Notes: generated by a model not told the origin, from the letters alone. A DNA stretch of 64,000 bases from Alphaproteobacteria bacterium (GCA_017999645.1 JAGNLJ010000006.1:1-64000), one strand, 5' to 3'. Shown: positions 48,562 through 59,200, numbered from the stretch's first letter. A program made the numbers and translations.

Positions 48562-49293
48562 TTGGCGCTCGTCTGGGCCATAGAAACATATGACAGTGTC
48601 CACAGCACGCAGGACATCGTTAAAGGTCTTGCGGAACTCGGCCAGTCGGAAGGCAAAGTCGTGCAGGCCCTGGAGCAGACTGGCGGCCGCGGGCGTCACG
48701 GGCGCCAGTGGATATCCGAGAAGGGCAATCTCTATCTTTCGGTGTTGTTAAGGCCGACCTGCCAGGCGCGGCATATTGGCCAGCTCTCAATTCTGATTGC
48801 AGTTGCGCTCGCTGATACGATCCGCGCGCACCTGAAAGACCCGGACGTTCTGATGCTGAAATGGCCGAACGATGTCCTGATCGGCGACCAGAAATGTGCG
48901 GGTATTTTGATTGAAACAGCACTCTCAGACGGCGGGTCGATTGAATATGCCGCCGTGGGCGTGGGCGTTAACCTCGCCAGCGCGCCGCCGCAGATCGGTG
49001 CGGCGCTGAACGGGTACGCGAAGAAGCCGCTTAAAACGGATAAATTCCGCGATGAATTCCTGAAAAACCTCAATAAAACCTATGCTTTGTGGAGCCAGGA
49101 AGGTTTTGAGGATATCAAGGAGAGGTGGCTGCAAATGGCTCATAAAAAGGGCACTAATTTGCGCATCCGCATCGGCGTTCAGGTGGAAACCGGCCTGTTT
49201 TACGGGATCGATGATGACGGCAACCTGTTGCTGCATGACCGCGACCTCCGGCAGAAAAAGGTGACGGCGGGCGAGGTTTACCTTATAAACTGA
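48562..49293 (+). CDS. birA: Biotin--[acetyl-CoA-carboxylase] ligase
   Basis: Attaches biotin to the carboxyl carrier protein. The 243-residue protein is the short form without an N-terminal DNA-binding domain, so it is not a repressor. It has the biotinyl-AMP loop GGRGRHGRQW, then NLYLSVLLRP and KWPNDVLIGDQKCAGILIE. The start is TTG at 48562 (MALVWAIETYDSVHSTQD). The nearby ATG at 48557 is in another frame and soon ends. birA-coaX-rnj after nuoN is a conserved alphaproteobacterial arrangement. Confidence 0.93.
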   Translation: MALVWAIETYDSVHSTQDIVKGLAELGQSEGKVVQALEQTGGRGRHGRQWISEKGNLYLSVLLRPTCQARHIGQLSILIAVALADTIRAHLKDPDVLMLKWPNDVLIGDQKCAGILIETALSDGGSIEYAAVGVGVNLASAPPQIGAALNGYAKKPLKTDKFRDEFLKNLNKTYALWSQEGFEDIKERWLQMAHKKGTNLRIRIGVQVETGLFYGIDDDGNLLLHDRDLRQKKVTAGEVYLIN

Positions 49294-49298
49294 GCGTC

Positions 49299-50075
49299 AT
49301 GATGTTACTGGCGATAGATATAGGCAATACAAACACGGTTTTCGCGGTTTACAGCGGCGAGAAGCTGCTGGCGCACTGGCGTTGCCAAACGGTTTCAACG
49401 CGCAGTTCCGATGAATATGCAGCGTTCCTGCAGAGCGTGTTTTCGCTGGAGGGGCTGGACTGGAAAAAACTGGAAGATGTCATTATCAGTTCGGTCGTGC
49501 CTGAGGCGGATTTCCACATCAAAAAATTCTGTGAAAAATATCTGAGGAAAAAACCCATATTGGTCGGGCTTGAGCAGGTTCCGATCAAGGTCGATCTCGA
49601 CAGGCCGGAAGAGGTGGGTGCAGACAGGCTCGTGAACGCGCTTGCGATCAAGGAATTTTATAAAATGCCGGCCATCGTCATTGATTTCGGCACGGCGACG
49701 ACATTCGATGTGATTGACGCCAGGGGCCGCTATGCGGGCGGGGCGATTGCGCCGGGAATTAATCTTTCGGTTGAGGCACTCCACCGCGCGGCGGCGAAAC
49801 TGCCGAAGGTGAATGTTAAAAAGCCAAAGTCGGTAATCGGTAAAAACACCGTCTCCGCGATTCAGTCTGGTATTTTCTTCGGCTATCTCGGCTTGATTGA
49901 GGGCATTGTCGCGAATATTTCAAAAGAAATGGGTGCGAAGCCGTTTGTGATTGCCACTGGCGGGTTAGCTTCTTTATTCGAGCCGCACACGAAAACAATC
50001 CAGGCTGTGGATGATGAATTAACGCTTAAAGGGCTGCTGCGCATCTATCAGCATCATAACAAACGGAAAAAGTAA
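49299..50075 (+). CDS. coaX: Type III pantothenate kinase
   Basis: First step of coenzyme A synthesis, ASKHA fold, 258 residues. It begins LLAIDIGNTNTVFAVY with the phosphate-1 loop, has the pantothenate-site GADRLVNALA, the VIDFGTATTFDVID loop and the GGAIAPGINLS segment. Two adjacent ATG codons (49299 and 49302) are possible starts. The stop is followed immediately by the rnj TTG start. Confidence 0.96.
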   Translation: MMLLAIDIGNTNTVFAVYSGEKLLAHWRCQTVSTRSSDEYAAFLQSVFSLEGLDWKKLEDVIISSVVPEADFHIKKFCEKYLRKKPILVGLEQVPIKVDLDRPEEVGADRLVNALAIKEFYKMPAIVIDFGTATTFDVIDARGRYAGGAIAPGINLSVEALHRAAAKLPKVNVKKPKSVIGKNTVSAIQSGIFFGYLGLIEGIVANISKEMGAKPFVIATGGLASLFEPHTKTIQAVDDELTLKGLLRIYQHHNKRKK

Positions 50076-51776
50076 TTGAAAAACCAGCCTCAGAAAAAAC
50101 TGCTTCATAAACCGCAATTCGAAAAAGACTCTTTGTATTTCGTTCCGCTTGGCGGCAGCGAGCAATTCGGCGTGAATATGAATGTCTATATCTCCGGCGG
50201 GAAGTTTCTTGTCGTCGATTGCGGTATGGGATTTGCGGATGAGCGGTTTCCAGGCATTGACCTCGTCCTGCCGGACCCGGAATTTCTGGAGCAGAACCGC
50301 GAGAAAATTGCCGGTCTGGTTATCACCCATGCGCACGAGGATCATATCGGCGCGGTGGCGTATCTGTGGAAGCGCCTGCAATGCCCGGTTTATACCACGC
50401 GCTTCACCGCCGCCGTCCTGCGCGTCAAACTGAATGACCACGGCGTTCACAAGGTTCCGGTCAATGTCGTGAAGCCGAATGAAGGAGTTGATCTCGGCCC
50501 TTTCGGCCTGACATTTATCCCCGTTTCGCATTCGGTGCCCGATACGTGTTCGCTTCTGATTGAGACGCCGGAGGGTAATGTCCTGCATAGCGGTGACTGG
50601 AATCTTGATCCCAAACCGGTGGTTGGTCAGAAAATCAATGAAGATGATTTCAAAAAGGCCGGGCAGAAAAACATTATCGCCTATGTCGGCGATTCAACGA
50701 ATGCCGAGGTGCCGGGCCGCGCGGGTTCCGAGAGCGAAGTCGAGAAGGGCCTTGAGACCGAATTCAGGAAATGCAAAGGCCGGGTCGCGGTTACGATTTT
50801 CTCCTCCAATGTCGGACGCATCATCAGCATCGTCCGCGCCGCGCAGAAATGCGGCCGCCGTGTGGCGGTGGTGGGGCGCTCGCTCCATAAGATGATCGAT
50901 GCAGCGATGGAATGCGGATACTTACGTGATGTGCCGCATTTTCTTGATGAGGATGAAGTCGAGGATGTGCCGCCGTCGGAACTCGTAATGATTGTCACGG
51001 GATCGCAGGGCGAATTCCGCTCGGCCTTGGCAAGGCTTGCGCGGGGCGAGCACCAGTCCTTCGCGCTGAAGCGCGGCGACACCGTTATTTTTTCCGCGCG
51101 TTCGATTCCGGGGAATGAGCGTGCCGTCAATGACGTGAAAAATAACCTGAGCGGCGCGGGCGTTCATATCATTACGCCATCCGACACCGACAGCATCATC
51201 CATGTTTCCGGCCACCCGTGCCGGGATGAAATCGCGGAGATGTATCAATGGGTGCGGCCGCAGACGGTTATTCCGGTTCATGGAGAGCGCGTTCAGCTTG
51301 AAGCGCATGCGGCGTTTGCGCGTCAGTGCCAGATTCCCAATGTGATCGTGCCTTCGAACGGCACCATCATTAAACTCGCGCCCGGACGGCCCGTGATTGT
51401 CGATCATATTGCGACCGGGCTTCTGGCCGTCGATCAGAAGCGCATCATTTCCATCGATCACGGTTCGATCAGCGACCGGCGGAAATTACAATTTACTGGG
51501 GCGGTGCATCTCAGCCTAGTCCTGGATGCCAAGGGTATGCTTAAGGGTGAGCCGAAGCTGGATACTGTCGGTTTAATTGACCAGCAACTCAGCGGCGAGA
51601 GAAAACTCGAAGACAGTCTTTATAACGAGATCATGGATATTCTTGAGGACATGAACGACGAAGACCTCACGAACAATCATTTCGTCGAGGAGGAGCTTCG
51701 TATCGGGATCAGGCGCTTTTTCGTCCATACGCTGGGCTTCAAGCCCAAAACCACCGTCCATGTGTTAAGGATTTAA
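50076..51776 (+). CDS. rnj: Ribonuclease J
   Basis: Metallo-beta-lactamase and beta-CASP nuclease used by alphaproteobacteria in mRNA decay and rRNA maturation. The 566-residue protein has the zinc motif THAHEDHIGA, further motifs SHSVPDTCSLL and LHSGDWNLDPKP, the beta-CASP region with VTGSQGEFRSALARLARGEH, and HVSGHPCRDEI. It starts with TTG right after the coaX TAA, so it probably depends on coupling to coaX. The mce gene sometimes found after it is absent. Confidence 0.93.
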   Translation: MKNQPQKKLLHKPQFEKDSLYFVPLGGSEQFGVNMNVYISGGKFLVVDCGMGFADERFPGIDLVLPDPEFLEQNREKIAGLVITHAHEDHIGAVAYLWKRLQCPVYTTRFTAAVLRVKLNDHGVHKVPVNVVKPNEGVDLGPFGLTFIPVSHSVPDTCSLLIETPEGNVLHSGDWNLDPKPVVGQKINEDDFKKAGQKNIIAYVGDSTNAEVPGRAGSESEVEKGLETEFRKCKGRVAVTIFSSNVGRIISIVRAAQKCGRRVAVVGRSLHKMIDAAMECGYLRDVPHFLDEDEVEDVPPSELVMIVTGSQGEFRSALARLARGEHQSFALKRGDTVIFSARSIPGNERAVNDVKNNLSGAGVHIITPSDTDSIIHVSGHPCRDEIAEMYQWVRPQTVIPVHGERVQLEAHAAFARQCQIPNVIVPSNGTIIKLAPGRPVIVDHIATGLLAVDQKRIISIDHGSISDRRKLQFTGAVHLSLVLDAKGMLKGEPKLDTVGLIDQQLSGERKLEDSLYNEIMDILEDMNDEDLTNNHFVEEELRIGIRRFFVHTLGFKPKTTVHVLRI

Positions 51777-51779
51777 CCA

Positions 51780-52034
51780 ATGGACTGGCTGACCGGACTG
51801 GCGATGTTTTTCCTGATCTGGTGGCTTGTCATATTTTGTGTCTTGCCTTGGGGCATAAGAACTGATATGGAAACTGGATCAGGGGCGCCAGTTAATCCCC
51901 GTATCAGGAAGAAATTTTTGATAACTACGGGAATTTCTTTACTGGTCTGGCTATTAGTCTACGGGTTAATAAATGCCAACCTGATTGATTATCGGGCTAT
52001 TTCGAAGCAAATGGTTGAAGAGGATACACGATGA
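51780..52034 (+). CDS. DUF1467 family membrane protein
   Basis: An 84-residue protein with two transmembrane helices (about 5-26 and 47-68) and the FFLIWWLVIFCVLPWGI signature of DUF1467. The family is found mainly in alphaproteobacteria, typically between rnj and proS, as here. The function is not known. It overlaps the next gene by 4 nt. Confidence 0.85.
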   Translation: MDWLTGLAMFFLIWWLVIFCVLPWGIRTDMETGSGAPVNPRIRKKFLITTGISLLVWLLVYGLINANLIDYRAISKQMVEEDTR

Positions 52035-52705
52035 AACGCTTTATTTTTGCAGTTCTTATGCTGGTTGCCGTCCCGGCCCACGCCGAAGATGTCTCCACCC
52101 GCACACTCTGTCAGATGCTGCCACAGTACGTGCCGGATGCATCAGTGAACTTCCAGCCGGGGGTTAGCACCACCGGTAAATATGTCGCTCCGGCAGATGT
52201 GAACAAAGTTCTTAGAAATAACTTTGATGCCGTTGAAATTCCTGTGGAAATGAATCTTCTGCAGAATTTGAATGTGACGGCGCCGGCAGGGACGGAAATC
52301 AAGCCGACCGTCGCTGTTCTCAAGGTTTATGGCGATGGCCGGGTCAAGTATAACGAGCAGGACGTGACCCAGCAGGCTCAAAATCTCTGCGCCCTGCGTC
52401 AGCCGGCGACACCGCAGAACAATGCCTATGTTCCGCCTTCCGAGGCGACCCAGCCGGTTCGTCAGCAGGTTGATGCTCAATTGCGTCATCCTTCGTCTTA
52501 TCCGCCCGGTTCGCCAGAGCGTCAGGCCGCTTTGCAAAATCAACAGCAACAACCTGCTGCGCAGCCAGCTAGTACTGCTGCACGCCTGAACGCAGTAGCC
52601 CCGGCCGCCGGTGGCCAGGCACAGCCGCAGCAGGAGCCTCTTGGCAATCTGCCGCCGCCGCCGCCTTTCGAGCCTATCAACGCGAAAAACCGCGTCGTTC
52701 AATAA
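52031..52705 (+). CDS. Secreted Gln/Pro-rich hypothetical protein
   Basis: A 224-residue protein with a clear signal peptide (MKRFIFAVLMLVAVPAHAED; cleavage after AHA). A globular part of about 95 residues follows, with two cysteines (residues 27 and 121) that could pair and a beta-rich segment (IKPTVAVLKVYGDGRVKYN). From about residue 125 the sequence is a low-complexity Gln, Pro and Ala tail with a PPPPP run. It is periplasmic by prediction and of no known family. The ATGA overlap couples it to the DUF1467 gene, and a strong terminator follows. Confidence 0.75.
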   Translation: MKRFIFAVLMLVAVPAHAEDVSTRTLCQMLPQYVPDASVNFQPGVSTTGKYVAPADVNKVLRNNFDAVEIPVEMNLLQNLNVTAPAGTEIKPTVAVLKVYGDGRVKYNEQDVTQQAQNLCALRQPATPQNNAYVPPSEATQPVRQQVDAQLRHPSSYPPGSPERQAALQNQQQQPAAQPASTAARLNAVAPAAGGQAQPQQEPLGNLPPPPPFEPINAKNRVVQ

Positions 52706-52727
52706 GCTCACAAGCATTAAATCTTCC

Positions 52728-52766
52728 AATCGGCTAAGCCAGAAATGGTTTAGCCGATTGATTTTT
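52728..52766 (+). terminator. Rho-independent terminator
   Basis: AATCGGCTAAGCC (52728-52740) pairs with GGTTTAGCCGATT (52747-52759), a 13-bp stem with one G-T pair and a 6-nt loop. Five T residues follow at 52762-52766. It should end the birA-coaX-rnj transcript before proS. Confidence 0.85.
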
Positions 52767-52816
52767 CTGGCAAACCCCCATGGACAGGCTTTGGCCAATC
52801 CCTTAAAAACATTGAC

Positions 52817-54271
52817 ATGAGTAAGCCCAAAACCGCCATCACGCCGACGCGCGCCGACGATTTCCCCGAATGGTACCAGCAGGTCATCAAGGCCGCTGAC
52901 TTTGCCGAGAATTCGCCCGTGCGCGGTTGCATGATCATCAAACCGTACGGCTATGCCGTGTGGGAGAATATGCAGCGCGTGTTCGATGGCATGATCAAGG
53001 AGCTGGGCGTTCAGAACGCTTATTTCCCGCTTTTGATCCCGCTGGAATTCATAAGCCGCGAGGCGCAACACGTTGAGGGCTTTGCCAAGGAATGCGCGGT
53101 CGTAACGCATCACAGGCTGGAAAAGGGACCGGATGGAAAACTTCAGCCTGCGCCTGCGGCGAAGCTTGAGGAGCCGTTTGTTATTCGCCCGACGTCGGAG
53201 ACAATTATCGGCGATGCCATGTCGCGCTGGATTCAATCTTACCGTGATTTGCCGCTTAAATTAAATCAATGGTGCAACGTCATGCGCTGGGAAATGCGCA
53301 CGCGGATGTTCCTGCGCACGTCGGAATTCCTGTGGCAGGAAGGCCATAACGCTTTTGAAACGGCAGAAGGCGCGCGTGAAGATGCATTGAAGATGCTGGA
53401 TGCGTATGCGGATTTTGCCGAGAACACGCTGGCGCTGCCGGTCATCAAGGGCGAGAAGACGGCGGATGAACGTTTCCCCGGCGCGATCATGACTTACACC
53501 ATCGAGGCGATGATGCAGGATGGTAAGGCATTGCAGGCGGGAACGTCGCATGATCTCGGCCAGAATTTCTCTAAGTCTATCGGCATAAAATTCCAGGGGC
53601 GCGATGGCAGCGAGCAATATGCGCACACCACATCATGGGGCATTTCGACGCGTTTGATCGGTGCGATGATCATGGCGCATGGAGATGATGACGGCATGAT
53701 CATGCCGCCGCGCATCGCGCCGCATCATGTGGTTGTGATCCCGATTGTCCGCGATGACAGCAATTCAGCGGCGCTCATTGAATATGCTCATAAGTTGAGG
53801 ACTCGCCTGAAGGAAAAAGGTGTGCGCGTGCATGTTGATGACACCGATGAGAGGACGCCGAACAAGATGTGGTCGGCGATCAAGCGCGGTGTGCCGCTTC
53901 GCGTCGAGATTGGTGGGCGTGAGATGGATGACGGTACGCTGACCTATATCCGCCGCGACATCGGCAAGGATTCGAAGAAAACGGTTTCCGTCGATGAATT
54001 CATAAATTCGGTTCAGGGCGTTCTGGACGATATGCATAAAAATATATTCGAGAAGGCCAAGGCGACGCGTGATGGGAATATTACGGATGTAGCCAGCCTG
54101 AAAGAAGTTGAGGAATTTTACAAGGCTAACAAGTTTGGTTTTGTACGTTTCGATGCGAAACTTCTTCAGGATCCTTCATTTGAAAAAATGAAGGGCGATT
54201 ATTCTTTGACCACCCGCTGCATGCCTTTGGCGGATGGCGGCAAAACCGTGATTGTAGGTAAGGCGTATTAA
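52817..54271 (+). CDS. proS: Prolyl-tRNA synthetase, archaeal/eukaryotic type
   Basis: Class II aminoacyl-tRNA synthetase, 484 residues. The N-terminus (ITPTRADDFPEWYQQVIKAAD) and the HVEGFAKECAVVTHHRLE block are those of the archaeal/eukaryotic ProRS family. So are motif 2 RTSEFLWQEGHNAF and the TTSWGISTRLIGAMIM block with APHHVVVIPI. The RPTSE proline/ATP motif is intact. The bacterial editing insertion (INS) is absent. Most alphaproteobacteria carry a short bacterial-type ProS (about 440 residues) at this same locus before lolC, so the type is unexpected. Its TAA shares one base with the lolC ATG. Confidence 0.93.
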   Translation: MSKPKTAITPTRADDFPEWYQQVIKAADFAENSPVRGCMIIKPYGYAVWENMQRVFDGMIKELGVQNAYFPLLIPLEFISREAQHVEGFAKECAVVTHHRLEKGPDGKLQPAPAAKLEEPFVIRPTSETIIGDAMSRWIQSYRDLPLKLNQWCNVMRWEMRTRMFLRTSEFLWQEGHNAFETAEGAREDALKMLDAYADFAENTLALPVIKGEKTADERFPGAIMTYTIEAMMQDGKALQAGTSHDLGQNFSKSIGIKFQGRDGSEQYAHTTSWGISTRLIGAMIMAHGDDDGMIMPPRIAPHHVVVIPIVRDDSNSAALIEYAHKLRTRLKEKGVRVHVDDTDERTPNKMWSAIKRGVPLRVEIGGREMDDGTLTYIRRDIGKDSKKTVSVDEFINSVQGVLDDMHKNIFEKAKATRDGNITDVASLKEVEEFYKANKFGFVRFDAKLLQDPSFEKMKGDYSLTTRCMPLADGGKTVIVGKAY

Positions 54272-55512
54272 TGTTTTCACCGTTCGAGCGCATGGTGGCC
54301 TGGCGTTATCTCCGCTCCAAGAAAGCGGAAGGGTTCGTTTCCGTCATCGCCGGATTTTCCTTCACCGGCATTATGCTCGGCGTTGCGACGCTGATTATCG
54401 TTATGTCGGTAATGAACGGTTTCCGACAGGAATTGTTCGGGCGCATTCTCGGTCTTAACGGCCACATGAATGTTTATTCTCTGCAGGGGCCGCTTGATGA
54501 CTACGATTACCTCAAGTCGAAAATTGTCCCCCTGAACGGCATTCAGGATGTCACGCCGATTGTCGAGAGCCAGGGACTGGTGTCGAAAGGTGGCAATTCG
54601 ACCGGTGTCATGGTGCGCGGTATTTCGTGGGAAGATTTCACAAACCGCCCGATTTTACGCGATTCCATTACGGCGGGCGATCTCGAGAATTTTACCGAGA
54701 ACCGCATCGCCGTCGGCAGCGTGCTTGCGAAGAAGTTCAATCTCAAGCCCGGCGACAGCGTGACGCTTACCTCGCCGCAGGTGAAATCGACGCCGTTCGG
54801 CTCGATGCCGCGGCAGCGTGCTTATGAAATCGCCGTTATTTTCGACGTTGAAATGTATGAATATAACAGCGGCTTTATTTTTATGCCGCTGGAGGCTGCG
54901 CAGACTTTCTTCCAGTTGCCCAATGCCGTGACGGGACTTGAGATTTTCCTCAAAAATCCTGACAGGCTGGATGAGGCGCGTAATGCGGTTTCGGTCGCAA
55001 TCGAGGGTGCGGCGGGCGTTTATGACTGGCGTGATATGAACAAGAATTTCTATGACGCGCTGCAGACCGAGCGTAATGTTATGTTCCTGATTTTGACCAT
55101 GATAATCATCGTGGCGGCGTTTAATATCATTTCATCGATGATCATGCTCGTGAAAGACAAGGGGCAGGATATCGCTATTATGCGCACGATGGGCGCGACG
55201 CGCGGCAATATGATGCGGATTTTTATGCTGACGGGCGCGAGCATCGGTATTGCGGGCACGTTGTTCGGCTCGATGCTCGGTATTGCTTTTGCGCTGAACA
55301 TCGATTCAATCCGCCGCGGGCTTGAAGGCCTAACGGGTTGGCATTTGTGGGAGGCCGAAATCCGTTTTCTCTCTGAAATTCCTGCCGAGATCGACTGGAC
55401 CGAGGTGCTGAGTATTATCATCATGGCATTCGGCCTCTCCATACTGGCGACGATTTACCCAGCATGGCGCGCCGCACGTCTGGATCCTGTTGAGGCGCTG
55501 CGCTATGAGTAA
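54271..55512 (+). CDS. lolC: Lipoprotein-releasing system permease
   Basis: Inner-membrane permease of the LolCDE ABC transporter that releases lipoproteins to LolA; 413 residues. One helix near residue 30, a large periplasmic domain, and three C-terminal helices form the usual layout. Conserved parts are MNGFRQELFGRILGLNGH and MIIIVAAFNIISSMIMLVKDK, followed by IMRTMGATRG. Alphaproteobacteria have a single LolC/E-type subunit that probably acts as a homodimer (LolF-like). It overlaps lolD by 8 nt. Confidence 0.93.
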   Translation: MFSPFERMVAWRYLRSKKAEGFVSVIAGFSFTGIMLGVATLIIVMSVMNGFRQELFGRILGLNGHMNVYSLQGPLDDYDYLKSKIVPLNGIQDVTPIVESQGLVSKGGNSTGVMVRGISWEDFTNRPILRDSITAGDLENFTENRIAVGSVLAKKFNLKPGDSVTLTSPQVKSTPFGSMPRQRAYEIAVIFDVEMYEYNSGFIFMPLEAAQTFFQLPNAVTGLEIFLKNPDRLDEARNAVSVAIEGAAGVYDWRDMNKNFYDALQTERNVMFLILTMIIIVAAFNIISSMIMLVKDKGQDIAIMRTMGATRGNMMRIFMLTGASIGIAGTLFGSMLGIAFALNIDSIRRGLEGLTGWHLWEAEIRFLSEIPAEIDWTEVLSIIIMAFGLSILATIYPAWRAARLDPVEALRYE

Positions 55513-56230
55513 GGTCAAGGCATTCAACGCGCCGTCCAACGATCCGCTTGAGGCAAATACTTTGCTGAAGGTTGAGGGCCTGGAGAAAACCTTCGTTCAG
55601 GGCGGTCGCCAGCTGACAATTTTCAAAGGTTTGAATTTGAAACTCGAAGGCGGCGAGATTGTCGCACTCGTCGGCCAGAGCGGCGCGGGTAAATCGACGT
55701 TGCTGCAATTGATTGGTTTGCTCGACAAGCCGACAGCGGGAAGTATCCGCATCAACGGCCAGCCGGCGCAGAAACTTTCGGACACGGAACGCACGCGCCT
55801 GCGCCGTGATTTCATCGGCTTCGTTTACCAGTTTCACTATCTCCTGCCGGAATTTTCGGCGCTTGAGAATGTCGCGCTGCCGCAGATTATCGCGGGCAAG
55901 AATGAAACCGAGGCACGGGACAGGGCGGAGGATATTCTGATCGGTCTGAAACTCGGCGACCGGTTATCGCACCGCCCGGGCCTTCTTTCCGGTGGCGAGC
56001 AGCAGCGCGTTGCCATCGCGCGGGCGCTGGCGAACGACCCGAAGCTTCTTTTTGCCGACGAGCCGACCGGGAATCTTGATCCTGAAACGTCGGCGGAAGT
56101 ATTCGATATGCTGCTGCAGCAGGTGCGTCAGCGCAAAATAGGTGCCCTGGTGGCTACGCACAACCTCGCGCTGGCCGACCAGATGGACCGCGTTCTGCAG
56201 CTTAAATCCGGCAAAATCGTGCCTTTTTAG
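55505..56230 (+). CDS. lolD: Lipoprotein-releasing system ATPase
   Basis: ATPase of LolCD, 241 residues from the ATG at 55505 ([11 protein letters not shown]); an in-frame TTG at 55490 is less likely. Walker A is [12 protein letters not shown], the Q-loop is in [12 protein letters not shown], the ABC signature is [15 protein letters not shown], and Walker B is [15 protein letters not shown], with the H-loop His in VATHNLAL. Confidence 0.96.
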   Translation: MSKVKAFNAPSNDPLEANTLLKVEGLEKTFVQGGRQLTIFKGLNLKLEGGEIVALVGQSGAGKSTLLQLIGLLDKPTAGSIRINGQPAQKLSDTERTRLRRDFIGFVYQFHYLLPEFSALENVALPQIIAGKNETEARDRAEDILIGLKLGDRLSHRPGLLSGGEQQRVAIARALANDPKLLFADEPTGNLDPETSAEVFDMLLQQVRQRKIGALVATHNLALADQMDRVLQLKSGKIVPF

Positions 56231-56269
56231 GCCGTTCCGTTTTCGCCGATCCCCCTCTATAATTCCACT

Positions 56270-59200
56270 ATGCCTGAGTCTTTTATCCATCTTCATACGC
56301 ATTCTGCCTATTCGCTGGCGGAAGGGGCGATTCAGACCAAAGACCTTGTGAAACTCTGTGCGAAGGAGGGCATGCCCGCCCTAGCTGTGACCGACACAAA
56401 TAATATGTTCGGTGCGCTTGAGTTCGCCATGGAGGCACAGAAGGGTGGCATCCAGCCGATTATCGGCACGCAGATGACTGTCGGCAGCGAGGGGCATCAG
56501 TTGGTTTTGTTGGCCCAGACGGAAGAAGGATACCGCAATCTTTGCTTGCTGATCAGCGATGCTTATTTGCAGGGTGATCCGCAGGTGAATGTTCATCTTG
56601 ATCGTGAGAAGCTCCGTGCTCACTGCAAAGGGTTGATTTGTCTGACCGGCGGCGCGAAGGGTGCGGCGGCGCAATTTCTTGTGCATGGACAGAAGGAACA
56701 GGCGGACGCTGAAATTTCTGAGCTCAAGAAAATTTTCAAGGACAGGCTTTATATAGAATTGCAGCGCCATGGATTGCCTGAAGAAGATTTGAGCGAGGGC
56801 GGGCTGATCGAGCTTGCCTATAAGCATGACATTCCGCTCGTCGCGACGAATGATTGCTATTTCAGCGAGCCGGATATCTACGAGGCGCATGACGCGCTGC
56901 TGTGCATTGCCGATGGCCGTTACGTCACTGAGGAAAACCGCCGCAAGGTCACGCCCGAGCATTATTTCAAATCCGCCGACGAGATGATTGAGCTTTTCAA
57001 GGATGTGCCGGAGGCGATTGATAATACGGTTGTGATTGCGCAACGTTGTTCGTACCTGTTGCAGGCGATCAGTCCCATTCTTCCGGCGTTTGAGACCGAG
57101 GGCGGGCGAAGCGAATTCGAAGAGCTCGCCGCGCAGGCGGAAGAGGGGCTTGAATGGCGCCTGAAAAACTTCGTCACGAGTGAAGCCGAGCCATACCGCG
57201 AGCGGTTAAAATTTGAGCTCGACGTCATCAAGGGCATGGGGTATCCCGGATATTTCCTGATCGTTTCGGATTTTATCCGCTGGGCGAAGGACAATAAAAT
57301 TCCTGTGGGGCCGGGGCGCGGATCGGGCGCGGGTTCCGTCGTGGCGTGGTCGCTCCGTATTACCGACCTTGATCCATTGGCATTAGGATTGCTGTTCGAG
57401 CGTTTCCTGAACCCGGAACGTGTATCCATGCCGGACTTCGATATCGACTTCTGTCAGGAGCGGCGGGACGAGGTAATCCGTTATGTGCAGGAAAAATATG
57501 GGTACGATCAGGTCGCGCAGATTATTACATTCGGAAAATTGCAGGCACGAGCCGTGGTGCGCGATGTCGGACGTGTATTGCAGATTCCGTACGGTCAGGT
57601 CGACAGGATTGCGAAATTAATTCCTAACAACCCGGCGCAACCGGTGACGCTGGCCGAGGCGCTTGCGGCTGATGAGGAGCTCCGCAAGGTCCGCAACAGT
57701 GACGATACGCAGAAAAAATTGATCGATATTGCGCTGCAGTTAGAGGGTTTATACCGCCACGCTTCGACGCACGCGGCTGGTGTCGTGATCGGCGAGCGAC
57801 CGTTGCATGAATTGCTGCCGATGTACCGCGATCCGCGCTCGACCATGCCGGTGACGCAGTTCAACATGAAATATGTCGAGCAGGCAGGATTGATCAAGTT
57901 CGACTTCCTCGGCCTCAAGACCATGACGGTGATCCAGAAGACGCTGGACATGATCGCGGCGAAAGAAAAAACCATCGATCCGCTGCAAATTCCGCTGGAT
58001 GATGAAAAGGCCTACAAGCTTATGGCGAGCGGCAATACGGTCGGCGTGTTCCAGCTTGAAAGCTCGGGCATGCGCGACATGCTGCGCAAAGTCAGGCCAA
58101 GCCGTTTTGAAGACATCATCGCGCTCGTCTCGCTCTACCGTCCCGGCCCGATGGACAACATCCCGAAATATGTCTCGGTGAAGGAAGGGCGCGAGCAGCC
58201 GGATTATTTGCATCCGAAGCTGCAGCCTTACCTGGAAGAAACTTACGGCATCATGATTTACCAGGAGCAGGTGATGCAGGCCGCGCAGGTTCTGGCGGGG
58301 TATACACTCGGCGGCGCCGATTTGCTTCGCCGTGCGATGGGTAAGAAGATCAAGAAGGAGATGGATGCGCAGCGCGATCAGTTCATCAAGGGCGCGCAGG
58401 AGCATAATAATGTCTCCGCCGAGCGCGCGGATTATATTTTCGACCAGATCGATAAGTTCGCCGGATACGGTTTCAACAAATCGCACGCGGCGGCGTATGC
58501 GCTGATCGCCTACTGGACGGCGTGGCTGAAGAGTAATTACACGCTGGAATTCATGGCGGCGTCGATGACACTCGATATGGGCAATACGGACAAGCTTAGC
58601 GTTTTCAAGCAGGATCTCGACCGCATGGGGATCAAGACGCTGCAGCCGGATATCAATACGTCGAGCGTGGAATTCAAGGTGGAAGGCGATTCCATCCGGT
58701 ACGCGCTGGCGGCGCTGAAGAATGTCGGCGCGGGCGCGATGGACGGGATTGTGCAGGAGCGAGCTGCGAACGGTGCGTTCAAATCGGTCGAGGATTTTAT
58801 TTCGCGCATCGATCCGAAACTTCTGAACAAGCGGCAGTTCGAGCAGCTTTCGGCAGCGGGGGGTTTTGAAAGTTTAAATCCGAACCGGGCGCAGATGGCG
58901 GCGTCGGCGGAATTGTTGCTGCGGCACGCGCAGTCACTGGCGGAGGAAAGAAATTCCGGACAGGTGAGTTTGTTCGGAGAAGGCGGCGGCAACGGGCTCG
59001 GGATGCCGGAGCTGCCGAAGACTAAGGACTGGAGTCCGCTCGAGAAGCTCGAGAAGGAATTCGGCGCGGTCGGGTTTTACCTGTCGGCGCACCCACTCGA
59101 CAGCCGGCAGAAGCAGTTTGAAAATTTAAAGATCGTTACGTTCGCCAAGGTGGAACATGACCTGGCGCATAAAAGCGCGGGCAGTTACCAGATGGCAGGG

